Shown: piece after piece, positions 1 through 6,883 of the stretch | Layout: the number at the start of each line of letters is the position of its first letter | How positions within the stretch are numbered: the stretch's first letter is position 1 | Assembly: GCA_964650885.1 (NCBI GenBank) | Contig: CAZYXG010000003.1 | Location: 36,401 to 100,400, forward strand | DNA from: JAPLFM01 sp964650885 | GTDB lineage: Bacteria; Bacteroidota; Ignavibacteria; Kapaibacteriales; UBA2268 | Reading direction: 5' to 3' | Length of the DNA stretch: 64,000 bases | Made by a program: the position numbers and the translations under genes | The notes under the pieces: generated by a model | Databases searched by the model: none | Seen by the model: the letters and a program-made list of their open reading frames with translations, nothing else | What the model was told of the DNA's origin: nothing

Positions 1-1
1 T

Positions 2-1060
2 GTAGATATAGATGGTTATTTGAGCAAGGTAAATGAGCAATTCTTAGATTTTGTGGAGCTTCCGCTCGAAATAGGAATTGTAGTAAAGAAAAATGTGTGC
101 TATGTAACTCAAAAGAACAAACAATTCAATTGGAAAATATATGGTTATCAATTCGATAATGGTGTTTTCTCATTACTTGATGAATACCAAACAAAAAGAG
201 ATGGTAAATTTACATTAGAAAACTACATTAATTATAAAACAGAGCGTGGAAGCGAGAAAATTCTTCTCACCAAAGATGGCTCGACTCAAGCTGAAAACAA
301 CTACCTTGCACTACCTTCCTATAGCAGAGGTAGAAAAGTTTACAGAGGTAATAGCTATGACATTTATGCAAGCACTATAGATTATGTGTTAAAAGGTTCA
401 TACTGGTGGCAAGGAGAAAACGACTTATCGTTTAATGTCAAATCAGGATATGATACTGAATATCTTTATTTCACTGTAAATGTACACGATCAAGCTATAG
501 TGCCTTCTAATTGCGATACTTGCAAAGGTGACGCAATTGAAATTTGGCTAGACTTGAATAAATTCTACAACAAAGAATTAGAGTATGTTTCAATTGAAAA
601 TGACAAACTGAAAAAAAATAAGCTCCCTGAAACTGGAATATTCAAATTCAATATCTCTACTGGCGATTTCAAAGAAATCAAACCTAGTGTGAAACTGACA
701 ACAATAGAAAATCTTGATAATGCTCAGAAAAGTGCAATTCAACAAATAAAAGTTAGCACAAACATAATTACCGATGGTTACTCTATGAAGATTAAGTTAC
801 CTTTGGAAGTTTTAGGTTTGAACTCCACTGCAATTACTGGAAATAACAACAAAGATTTGGGTTTTACAGCAATAGTGAGCGATTGGGACAATGAATTTCG
901 ACCAGAGGAATACACACAGTTGGCAAGCTCAGCTTTTAATCCCTTAGACCCCTTTACTTTCGGTAAGTTAGTTATAGTTCCCAATGGTAGTAACTATGGA
1001 ATGAGCTTCAATACATTGAAAAATGATATTGTGAAATTCATAAATGAATACGGTTTTTAA
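2..1060 (+). CDS. C-terminal part of a protein with a CBM9/DOMON-like domain (5' truncated)
   Basis: The reading frame is open to the left edge (codons before the first TTG at 20 read VDIDGY with no stop), so the true start lies outside the window and about 353 residues are visible. The middle contains a beta-rich stretch with YLYFTVNVHDQ and GDAIEIWLDLN, the pattern of family 9 carbohydrate-binding modules and related DOMON-like sandwich domains, in which the region before EIWLD helps bind sugar or calcium. A CNTCK-like pair of cysteines (CDTC) precedes it. No catalytic domain is visible. The gene ends about 100 bases before tRNA-Asp. The function is inferred from this fold signature only. 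Confidence 0.6.
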   Translation, partial: VDIDGYLSKVNEQFLDFVELPLEIGIVVKKNVCYVTQKNKQFNWKIYGYQFDNGVFSLLDEYQTKRDGKFTLENYINYKTERGSEKILLTKDGSTQAENNYLALPSYSRGRKVYRGNSYDIYASTIDYVLKGSYWWQGENDLSFNVKSGYDTEYLYFTVNVHDQAIVPSNCDTCKGDAIEIWLDLNKFYNKELEYVSIENDKLKKNKLPETGIFKFNISTGDFKEIKPSVKLTTIENLDNAQKSAIQQIKVSTNIITDGYSMKIKLPLEVLGLNSTAITGNNNKDLGFTAIVSDWDNEFRPEEYTQLASSAFNPLDPFTFGKLVIVPNGSNYGMSFNTLKNDIVKFINEYGF

Positions 1061-1157
1061 AGTTTTTCTCATTTTTTGTTTTGTAGATTCAATATTTTTT
1101 CATAATTTTGAATTCTATTTTGAAATGCTTCTCAAGAAACAAATCAAATCAGTTTAA

Positions 1158-1232
1158 GGATCTGTAGCTCAGTTTGGTTAGAGCGCCAGTCTGTCACACT
1201 GGAGGCCGCGGGTTCAAGTCCCGTCAGTTCCG
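1158..1232 (+). tRNA. tRNA-Asp (anticodon GTC)
   Basis: A full cloverleaf can be drawn: acceptor 1158-1164 with 1225-1231, D stem GCTC/GAGC, anticodon stem CCAGT/ACTGG around loop CTGTCAC with anticodon GTC at 1193-1195, a 5-base variable region, and a T arm with loop TTCAAGT. The discriminator base is G, as expected for tRNA-Asp, and CCA is not encoded. The acceptor stem carries one T-T mismatch at its fourth pair. A terminator follows directly. Confidence 0.93.
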
Positions 1233-1249
1233 CAACATCCTTAAAATTA

Positions 1250-1287
1250 AAAGCCCTTGCAATCTATTGATTAGCAAGGGCTTTTTT
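1250..1287 (+). terminator. Rho-independent terminator after tRNA-Asp
   Basis: A perfect 10-bp stem AAGCCCTTGC/GCAAGGGCTT (1251-1260 with 1274-1283) is followed by a run of six T. It lies 18 bases downstream of the tRNA. Confidence 0.85.
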
Positions 1288-1435
1288 ATAATATTCAAAC
1301 ACATATTGTTAATCAAGTTTCAGCAGCTAAACTATTTCCAACTTATCGAAAAATAACTCATCACATTTGGTTTACTTTGCATAATAAAAATCTTTGCAGG
1401 ATTGATTATCATCTTTTATTTTTAATTGCTTTTGT

Positions 1436-1717
1436 TTATTTATGCTTCCCATGCTTTTTATGTTTACCATATTTTTTGTGCTTCTGATGTTTCCAATGCT
1501 TATCATATTTCAAATGCTTACGATATGGAATATATTTTATTTCTCTATGTTGTTTCTTATCTTTTTTTACTTTCACATTTCCTATAAGTACTTCTATTTT
1601 ATCGTTCGATACATTCATTTTGTACGTCGCTGGCTTTGCGAACACTGAAATAGGAGCAATCATTATCATTATTGCCATCAGATATGTGGATATAGATTTT
1701 TTCATCTTTATTTTCAT
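1436..1717 (-). CDS. Small secreted His/Lys-rich protein
   Basis: The 93-residue protein has a signal peptide (KK, then a hydrophobic stretch ending SVFA) and a mature part that starts KPATYKMNVSNDKIEV and ends in a very basic tail of about 45 residues made of K, H, W and Y, with repeats such as KHKKYGKHKKHGKHK. The start could also be the ATG at 1705, which gives MKKSIS. The protein encoded at 4139-4432 has the same motif just after its signal peptide, so the two are paralogues with different tails. No enzyme domain is present. The His-rich tail could bind metal ions or polyanions, but this is inference. Confidence 0.6.
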   Translation of the reverse strand: MKIKMKKSISTYLMAIMIMIAPISVFAKPATYKMNVSNDKIEVLIGNVKVKKDKKQHREIKYIPYRKHLKYDKHWKHQKHKKYGKHKKHGKHK

Positions 1718-1770
1718 TTTTATTTGATTTGTTGTTTATGATTGAATTTCAATTATTTAAAACTTAAATT

Positions 1771-1830
1771 AAAAAAAATAAACATACCTTTGCTCTTGCA
1801 ATAACCTAAGTATGTTTATTTTATTTTTTT
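1771..1830 (-). terminator. Terminator after the coiled-coil lipoprotein gene
   Basis: The arms AAAATAAACATAC (1775-1787) and GTATGTTTATTTT (1810-1822) are exact complements around a 22-base loop. On the minus strand the hairpin is followed by a run of eight T, so it would stop transcription leaving the gene at 1844-2311. The T-rich flank on the other side would also allow weak action on the plus strand. Confidence 0.65.
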
Positions 1831-1843
1831 AAAAAGTATAATT

Positions 1844-2311
1844 TTAATTATACTTTTTATCTTCTCTAAAGAAATTCGAAATAGAAGTACCTAAGTCATC
1901 AAGATTAGAATTAAATTTAGTTTTAAATTCTTTCCATTTATCTTTATCATCTTCTTTGGCTTCTTTCAATTCTTTTTTCATTTCTGCAACTTTTGATTCA
2001 AAACCTTGTATCACTTTTTGATATTTCGATTTATTCACACCTTTTTCTTGATTGATTTTATTTTTTAGTTCAGCTATTTGCTTGTCATAGCTAACTATTC
2101 TATTATCTGATTCTTTCTGGAATTTTTGGAATTCTGTGCTAGAATCTCTGATAGCTTTATTCAGATCATTCTTAGCTACTTCTGCGTTTTCAGTAGTTTC
2201 AAGCATATTTTCTCTTGCTTCTTCTACTTTTTTTTCTGTTGAATCGCAGCTCGAAAGTGTTACACTAGCAAATGATCCAAATGCTAACATTAGTAATATT
2301 TTGTTTTTCAT
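1844..2311 (-). CDS. Coiled-coil lipoprotein, sll1863-type stress protein
   Basis: The 155-residue protein has a lipoprotein signal peptide with lipobox LSSC (Cys22), so it is probably anchored in a membrane facing the periplasm. The rest is almost entirely charged heptad-like helix (KKVEEARENM, AELKNKINQE, MKKELKEAKEDDKDKWKEF). This matches the layout of the sll1863-type stress-response proteins common in Bacteroidota and cyanobacteria, whose mechanism is unknown. It lies downstream of, and on the same strand as, five CsbD-like genes, which supports a stress role. The family assignment rests on architecture rather than on a diagnostic motif. Confidence 0.6.
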   Translation of the reverse strand: MKNKILLMLAFGSFASVTLSSCDSTEKKVEEARENMLETTENAEVAKNDLNKAIRDSSTEFQKFQKESDNRIVSYDKQIAELKNKINQEKGVNKSKYQKVIQGFESKVAEMKKELKEAKEDDKDKWKEFKTKFNSNLDDLGTSISNFFREDKKYN

Positions 2312-2388
2312 AAAGTCTCTTTTTTCGTTATTTTAAAATTGTTTGTACAATATTCTAAAATCAGTTACTAATTAATAGTAATTGTAAA

Positions 2389-2610
2389 TTAGAATTTTTC
2401 AATTAGCTGATGAAGTTCTGATTTTGTCTTTCCGATTGTTTCACCAATCTTAGTGTGAAGTTTATCAATTGTTTCATCAAATTTGCCTTCATCGTAAGTC
2501 AAATCCATAGATTTTAATTGAGGGAAAGTATCTTTTAATTTAATGAATTTCAATTGCCAGTATTCTTTGTTGAATGGCGATTCTGAAATTTTAGCTTTAG
2601 TTTCTGACAT
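2389..2610 (-). CDS. CsbD-like stress protein, copy 1 (most divergent N-terminus)
   Basis: This 73-residue cytoplasmic protein follows the CsbD pattern: W in YWQLKFIKLKDTFPQL, then an acidic D-L-x-Y-x-E-G-K segment, then IGETIGKTKSELHQLIEKF. CsbD-family proteins are small helical proteins induced by general stress in Bacillus and many Bacteroidota, with no known activity. It is the last gene of a five-gene tandem array. A strong Shine-Dalgarno AAGGAGA lies seven bases before the ATG, in an intergenic block nearly identical to that in front of the next copy. I infer a tandem duplication. Confidence 0.65.
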   Translation of the reverse strand: MSETKAKISESPFNKEYWQLKFIKLKDTFPQLKSMDLTYDEGKFDETIDKLHTKIGETIGKTKSELHQLIEKF

Positions 2611-2644
2611 TTTATGTCTCCTTAAAAGTGAATAAAAAAGTTAA

Positions 2645-2884
2645 TTACAATTTTTCAATGATGCTATGAAGTTCAACTTTTGTCTTATTAATTGTTTTAC
2701 CAATTGTATTGTAGATATTATCTACCGACTCTTCGAACTTGCCATCTTGAAAGCTGATTTCAGTATTTTTTACTTGAGGGAATTTTTCCTTCAATTTACT
2801 GATTTTAGTTTGCCAGTATGCGTTGTTGTATACTGGTACAGCTGCTGTTGTTGCTGCTGTTGGTGTTGTTTTCATTTCTGACAT
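2645..2884 (-). CDS. CsbD-like stress protein, copy 2
   Basis: The 79-residue protein has an Ala/Thr-rich N-terminus of about 18 residues and then the CsbD-like module (AYWQTKISKLKEKF, EISFQDGKFEES, IGKTINKTKVELHSIIEKL). From YNNAYW onward the protein is identical to the copy at 3723-3959, while the N-termini differ slightly, which indicates recent duplication or gene conversion. It starts behind the Shine-Dalgarno AAGGAGA, 34 bases from copy 1. Confidence 0.65.
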   Translation of the reverse strand: MSEMKTTPTAATTAAVPVYNNAYWQTKISKLKEKFPQVKNTEISFQDGKFEESVDNIYNTIGKTINKTKVELHSIIEKL

Positions 2885-2918
2885 TTTATGTCTCCTTAAA
2901 AGTGAATAAAAAAGTTAA

Positions 2919-3140
2919 TTACAATTTTTCAATCTTGGTATCTAGTCCGTCATTTGTCTTATTAATTGTTTTACCAATAATATTGTAGAACTTATCTACT
3001 GACTCTTCGAACGTGTCGTCTTGATAGTTGAATTCAGATATATTTTTATGAAGAGAATTTTCCTTCAATTTACTGATTCTAGATATCCAGTATGCACTAT
3101 CGTGAATCGGTGCTTTGGTTTGTGAAATTAAATTTAACAT
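2919..3140 (-). CDS. CsbD-like stress protein, copy 3 (diverged)
   Basis: I place the start at the ATG at 3140 (MLNLISQTKAP) because AGGAG lies just before it. The longer open frame to 3224 only runs into the end of the neighbouring copy. The 73-residue protein keeps the frame of the module (AYWISRISKLKEN, TFEESVDKFYNIIGKTINKT) but has lost the FPQ segment and the Gly of the central DGK (now DDT). It is a diverged member of the array and may be under relaxed selection. Confidence 0.6.
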   Translation of the reverse strand: MLNLISQTKAPIHDSAYWISRISKLKENSLHKNISEFNYQDDTFEESVDKFYNIIGKTINKTNDGLDTKIEKL

Positions 3141-3165
3141 AATGTGACTCCTAACCTTTGTAATT

Positions 3166-3689
3166 TTATAAATTTTCAATGATGCTATGAAGCTCGACTT
3201 TTGTCTTATTAATTGTTTTACCAATTGTATTGTAGATTTTATCTACCGNNNNNNNNNNNNNNNNNNNNNNNNNNNNNNNNNNNNNNNNNNNNNNNNNNNN
3301 NNNNNNNNNNNNNNNNNNNNNNNNNNNNNNNNNNNNNNNNNNNNNNNNTCGACTTTTGTCTTATTAATTGTTTTACCAATTGTATTGTAGATTTTATCTA
3401 CCGACTCCCCGAAATTGCCATCTTGAAAGTTGATTTCAGTGTTTTTCACTTGAGGGAATTTTTCCTTCAATTTACTGATTTTTGTCTGCCAGTATGCGTT
3501 GTTATATACAGTAGCAGTACCTGATGCTGGTGTTTTTGCTACTGTTATTGGCGCTTTTATTGTAGAAGAAGTCGAAGCAGCTATTATTGGAGCTGTTGCA
3601 GATGTTGCTTTTGGTTTTGCTGCCACAGGTGTTACTATCGGTGCTTTTGATGTAGCTGCCACTGGTGTTTGTACTTTTGGATCTAACAT
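3166..3689 (-). CDS. CsbD-like stress protein, copy 4, with Ala/Pro/Thr-rich N-terminal extension; interrupted by an assembly gap
   Basis: The gene starts at 3689 and carries a low-complexity extension of about 60 residues rich in Ala, Thr, Pro and Val, then the CsbD-like module. A 100-N gap interrupts it after NKTKV. Beyond the gap the frame resumes as ELHSIIENL and stops at 3166. If the 55 bases duplicated on both sides of the gap are collapsed (155 bases removed), the two parts join in frame as one 122-residue protein. Alternatively the gap could hide one or more further array copies, since the flanks are repeat sequence. Confidence 0.6.
3249..3348. other. Assembly gap 1 (100 N) flanked by identical 55-mers
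   Basis: The 55 bases before the gap (3194-3248) and the 55 after it (3349-3403) are identical. This is what a scaffolder leaves when two contigs end in the same k-mer (k=55). The real gap length is therefore unknown and may be negative. Confidence 0.95.
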
Positions 3690-3722
3690 TTTATGTTTCC
3701 TGAAATTTGTTTAAAAAAAAAA

Positions 3723-3959
3723 TTATAATTTTTCAATGATGCTATGAAGCTCGACTTTTGTCTTATTAATTGTTTTACCAATTGTATTGTAGATATTATC
3801 TACCGACTCTTCGAACTTGCCATCTTGAAAGCTGATTTCAGTATTTTTTACTTGAGGGAATTTTTCCTTCAATTTACTGATTTTAGTTTGCCAGTATGCG
3901 TTGTTGTATACTGGTGCAGCTGCTGTTGCTGCTGTTGGTGGTGATTTTATTTCTGACAT
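3723..3959 (-). CDS. CsbD-like stress protein, copy 5 (first gene of the array)
   Basis: The start is set at 3959 (MSEIKSPPTAA) because GGAGGAC lies five bases upstream. The longer frame to 3995 has no such site. The 78-residue protein has an Ala/Pro-rich N-terminus and the CsbD-like module, identical from YNNAYW to the end with copy 2. As the promoter-proximal gene of the minus-strand array it is preceded by two perfect inverted repeats (3990-4014 and 4043-4062) that may control the group. Confidence 0.65.
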   Translation of the reverse strand: MSEIKSPPTAATAAAPVYNNAYWQTKISKLKEKFPQVKNTEISFQDGKFEESVDNIYNTIGKTINKTKVELHSIIEKL

Positions 3960-3989
3960 ATTATGTCCTCCATAAAAGTGAATAAAAAG

Positions 3990-4014
3990 TAACATTTACA
4001 TTTTATAAATGTTA
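3990..4014 (-). promoter_or_regulatory. Perfect inverted repeat in the leader of the CsbD-like array
   Basis: TAACATTTA (3990-3998) and TAAATGTTA (4006-4014) are exact reverse complements around seven bases. The repeat ends 31 bases before the ATG of the first CsbD-like gene, so it could be an operator or a leader hairpin. Confidence 0.4.
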
Positions 4015-4042
4015 GAGCTAACTTTGTGTTTTAAATATATGC

Positions 4043-4062
4043 TGACTATTTATTTATAGTCA
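4043..4062 (-). promoter_or_regulatory. Second perfect inverted repeat upstream of the CsbD-like array
   Basis: TGACTAT (4043-4049) and ATAGTCA (4056-4062) are exact reverse complements separated by six bases, a spacing typical of dimeric regulator sites. It lies about 85-105 bases upstream of the first start codon. No -7 element of the TAnnTTTG type was found next to it. Confidence 0.35.
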
Positions 4063-4138
4063 ATTTGTTATTATTCTTAGTGTAAAGTTTTAATTCTTAT
4101 GTTGTCTTGACCAAGTTAAATACTATTTTATTTTAGCA

Positions 4139-4432
4139 CTATTCCTTTTCCATTATAGAATATTCCTTTTCCATTATAAAGTGTTGGTAATGTTTTAGTA
4201 ACTTCTTTTTTTGTTTCTTATTCTTTTTTAGAACTTTCACTTTCTCTTTGTGAGGTTTAGCTTTTTCTTCGTGAGCATTAGCTTTTTCTTCGTGAGCTTT
4301 TATATTTTCTTTTTGGGCTTCCACTTTCTCATGAGATGGTTTCACTGTATAAGTAGCTGGCTGTGCTATCACCAATAATGTTGTTGAGGTAAGTGCAATT
4401 GCAATCACTACTGTACTTAAAGAATTTTTCAT
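4139..4432 (-). CDS. Small secreted Lys/Glu/His-repeat protein
   Basis: The 97-residue protein has a signal peptide ending LLVIA, then QPATYTVKPSHEKVEA, the same post-signal motif as the protein at 1436-1717 (PATY, then a Ser, an acidic residue and K-[IV]-E). A helical repeat follows with a seven-residue period (ENIKAHE, EKANAHE, EKAKPHK) and then a poly-Lys segment. The last residues, YSIMEKE, duplicate IMEKE because 18 bases are repeated exactly with a 21-base period at 4140-4178. A GGGAAG site lies before the ATG. The function is unknown. Confidence 0.6.
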   Translation of the reverse strand: MKNSLSTVVIAIALTSTTLLVIAQPATYTVKPSHEKVEAQKENIKAHEEKANAHEEKAKPHKEKVKVLKKNKKQKKKLLKHYQHFIMEKEYSIMEKE

Positions 4433-4553
4433 TTTGTCTTCCCTTTTGGATTGATTTTACTATTAGTGAAATAGCCACTAACCAAACATTTTAATTTCAA
4501 ACACTTCATTGACTTAATTTCTTGACTTTATAAATCTTTTGTTTATTTAAATT

Positions 4554-5093
4554 TTAATCGACTTTTAAATTATCATTCTTATTTTCGATTTTTTGTTCTA
4601 ATTTTTCTTTAACTTCACCAGCTTTTTGTTCAACTTGTTTCAATGTTGTTGATTCTGGATTAAGTTCACTATGTCTTATTTCACCACCCAAAAACGCTGT
4701 TCTTGCAGCTACTAAAAAGCTTATTAAAGCTATTATAAGTACTACATTTGCATATTTATCAGATGTTTCTTGCTTTCTTGCAGCTAGGAATAATCCTACG
4801 ATTGAAGACAAACCAAGTATTATACTGCAAATCAAAGCATATATTGCAGTATCTGCGTGTGATATGATAGTAGATTTAGCAACTCCAATTATATTTTCTA
4901 CAGTTTCTTTTGCTGCTTCACCTGTTATATAAGCTACGCCTGCACCTAATGCAGAAGCAATCAAAACAAAGTATGAAGCGGACTTAGTACTACCGCTCTT
5001 TGTCCATATTCCATACATTAATATAAATGCACCTATAATAGAACCAAATATTGGCAAATGGTTTATCATTAAATGTATATGAGTTTGAGTCAT
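4554..5093 (-). CDS. DUF2231-like integral membrane protein
   Basis: The 179-residue protein begins with HIHLMINHLPIFGSIIGAFIL, the His-containing first helix typical of DUF2231-like membrane proteins. It has four or five hydrophobic helices, a conserved ITGEAAKE loop, a second membrane-facing His (ISHADTAIYAL), and a charged cytoplasmic tail rich in Lys and Glu. The conserved histidines suggest haem or metal binding, but that is unproven. It sits upstream of the stress island on the same strand and may be part of it. Confidence 0.6.
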   Translation of the reverse strand: MTQTHIHLMINHLPIFGSIIGAFILMYGIWTKSGSTKSASYFVLIASALGAGVAYITGEAAKETVENIIGVAKSTIISHADTAIYALICSIILGLSSIVGLFLAARKQETSDKYANVVLIIALISFLVAARTAFLGGEIRHSELNPESTTLKQVEQKAGEVKEKLEQKIENKNDNLKVD

Positions 5094-5766
5094 GTAATCC
5101 TTTTTTGTAAAAATTAATAATTCAATCTAAATATTATATTCTAATTAAAAAAATATTCGACACTGTTTGTAAGAATTTCAATATGTTACTTGATAATTGT
5201 ATAAATTGTTTCCTACAACATATTTCAATATTTATTCTATACTTTTTTCTAATCTTTTTCATTTATATAAATGAATATATTCAAGAATCAACTTTTTTCT
5301 TCTTGTATTTTTCAATAAATCAATTTACAGTTTAAATTTTGATATTCTCAATATTCAACTCTATATATAAGTATTTCAATAAGTTAATAAATAATTGTGT
5401 AATAACTATTTATTGACTTGTATTAATTATTTTATCGAATTCATTTATTGTTTTACAACTAAATAATTACTATTGACTATAGTTTGTGTTTTGTTCATAT
5501 TTTACTTATCCGATCACGTTTAAGTAGAAACTTACACATTTCTTTTAATTAGTTACTTAATTCCCAGTTATTGGGTATATTGTCAAAATCCAAACAATAT
5601 AAAGCAAAAACTAAAGTCAACAATGGATTATAAAACTTTGTTCTTAACTGCTAAATTCTAAGATAAGTTAACAGCTGACTACATTGAGCTACCAATTAGC
5701 TACAATTTTTGGGGAATTTCCGAAAATCCTTAAGAGTACGATTCATTTATTTAATTTGGATAAAAG
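5094..5766. other. AT-rich intergenic region without a recognised gene
   Basis: This 673-base space separates the divergent DUF2231-like gene and the baeRF gene. It has many stops in all frames and no RNA gene or strong hairpin that I can see. It presumably holds the promoters of both divergent units, but no clear TTTG/TAnnTTTG pair was found. Confidence 0.6.
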
Positions 5767-6837
5767 TTGAAAAACAACCTTATAGAAAAATTAGCAGCAG
5801 AAATTAGCTACCCTTGTGTTACGATTTCTTGCAACACCCATCGCACACATCCTGATAACTTAGTTGATTCACTTCAACTTAAGCATCTGATAAAAGCTGC
5901 AAAAACAAGAGTCGTTAATGAGTATCAAAATCATAATGTAAAAGTAGTTTTAGACAAACTTGACTTGATTGAAAGTGAGATTCAAGAAAACTATGCTTTA
6001 GATAGTTTACACATTTTCATATCAGCAAACACTAAGATAATTGTGAAATCACCTTGGCCAATTGAAAACAATTCAATTGAAATAGCTGAACACTTTGCAA
6101 TCAAACCTTTAATCAAAATCTTAAACAATACTCAAGAATATCTAATTTTGCTTTTATCGCAATCTGGAATAAAACTATATCATGCTATTAATGATACGAT
6201 TATAGATGAAATAAAGAATGAGAGTTTCTCTTTTACTTTAAATCCACACTTACTTATAGACCACAATAAACTTAGTTACAATCAAAGTCTTGCAAATCTT
6301 CAAAATATTTACTTTAAAAACATTGATAAATCACTTGTCAAATACACTAAAGATAGTCATTTGAAATTTATAGTAGTCTCGACTGAAGACAATTTCCATA
6401 AACTCAAGAATGTATCTGAAACGCAAGAAATCTATCTTGGACATTCTAATATCACCAATAATGATGTTTCCAAACATACTCTTGCTATAGAGAGTTGGGA
6501 TATTGTGCAGAAATTGCAGAATCAATTAAAAACCGAAGCAATTGCTGAATTGCAAAATGCTAGAGGTAAAGGATTAGTGATTGAGAATATTAATGATATT
6601 TTCAAAGATGCTAAGGAAGGGCGAGGTGAAATCCTTATCTTAAATCAAAATTTCATACAACCAGTTTTGATGCGCGATGAGAATACATTTGATTTGATTA
6701 TGGATAACTCTCAACCCAATGCAATAGATATTACTAATGAAATAGCTTGGGAAGTAATAGCTCATAAAGGAAAAGTAATTTTTACAGATGATAATACTTC
6801 TACAAATGATATTTCCATGAAATTAAGATATGTATAA
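5767..6837 (+). CDS. baeRF-type (bacterial archaeo-eukaryotic release factor family) protein
   Basis: The 356-residue protein opens with a segment YPCVTISCNTHRTHPDN followed by LKHLIKAAKTRV, the hallmark of the baeRF3-like family, distant bacterial relatives of the aeRF1/Dom34 release factors. The LHIFIS and YLILLLSQSGIKLY strands and the C-terminal eL30-like region (GKGLVIENINDIF, GEILILNQNF, IDITNEIAWEVIAHKG) complete the architecture. Such proteins are predicted to act on ribosomes under stress, but their function is unproven. The start is a TTG. The next ATG in frame is far inside the conserved region. It heads a plus-strand run with an AraC-type regulator and a two-component system. Confidence 0.7.
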   Translation: MKNNLIEKLAAEISYPCVTISCNTHRTHPDNLVDSLQLKHLIKAAKTRVVNEYQNHNVKVVLDKLDLIESEIQENYALDSLHIFISANTKIIVKSPWPIENNSIEIAEHFAIKPLIKILNNTQEYLILLLSQSGIKLYHAINDTIIDEIKNESFSFTLNPHLLIDHNKLSYNQSLANLQNIYFKNIDKSLVKYTKDSHLKFIVVSTEDNFHKLKNVSETQEIYLGHSNITNNDVSKHTLAIESWDIVQKLQNQLKTEAIAELQNARGKGLVIENINDIFKDAKEGRGEILILNQNFIQPVLMRDENTFDLIMDNSQPNAIDITNEIAWEVIAHKGKVIFTDDNTSTNDISMKLRYV

Positions 6838-6883
6838 AATAATTTAAGATTAGATTTAAACATTAAATCTTAAGAGAGAAACT

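Noticed and set aside
1174..1356. 60-codon open frame
   Set aside because: It lies over tRNA-Asp and its terminator and has no protein-like composition.
2666..2881. Cys/Phe-rich open frames opposite the CsbD-like genes (also at 3187-3524 and 3744-3944)
   Set aside because: They are antisense shadows of repeated coding sequence, and two of them run through the N gap.
2389..3959. CRISPR-like array
   Set aside because: The repeats are coding, 200-300 bases long and without uniform spacers.
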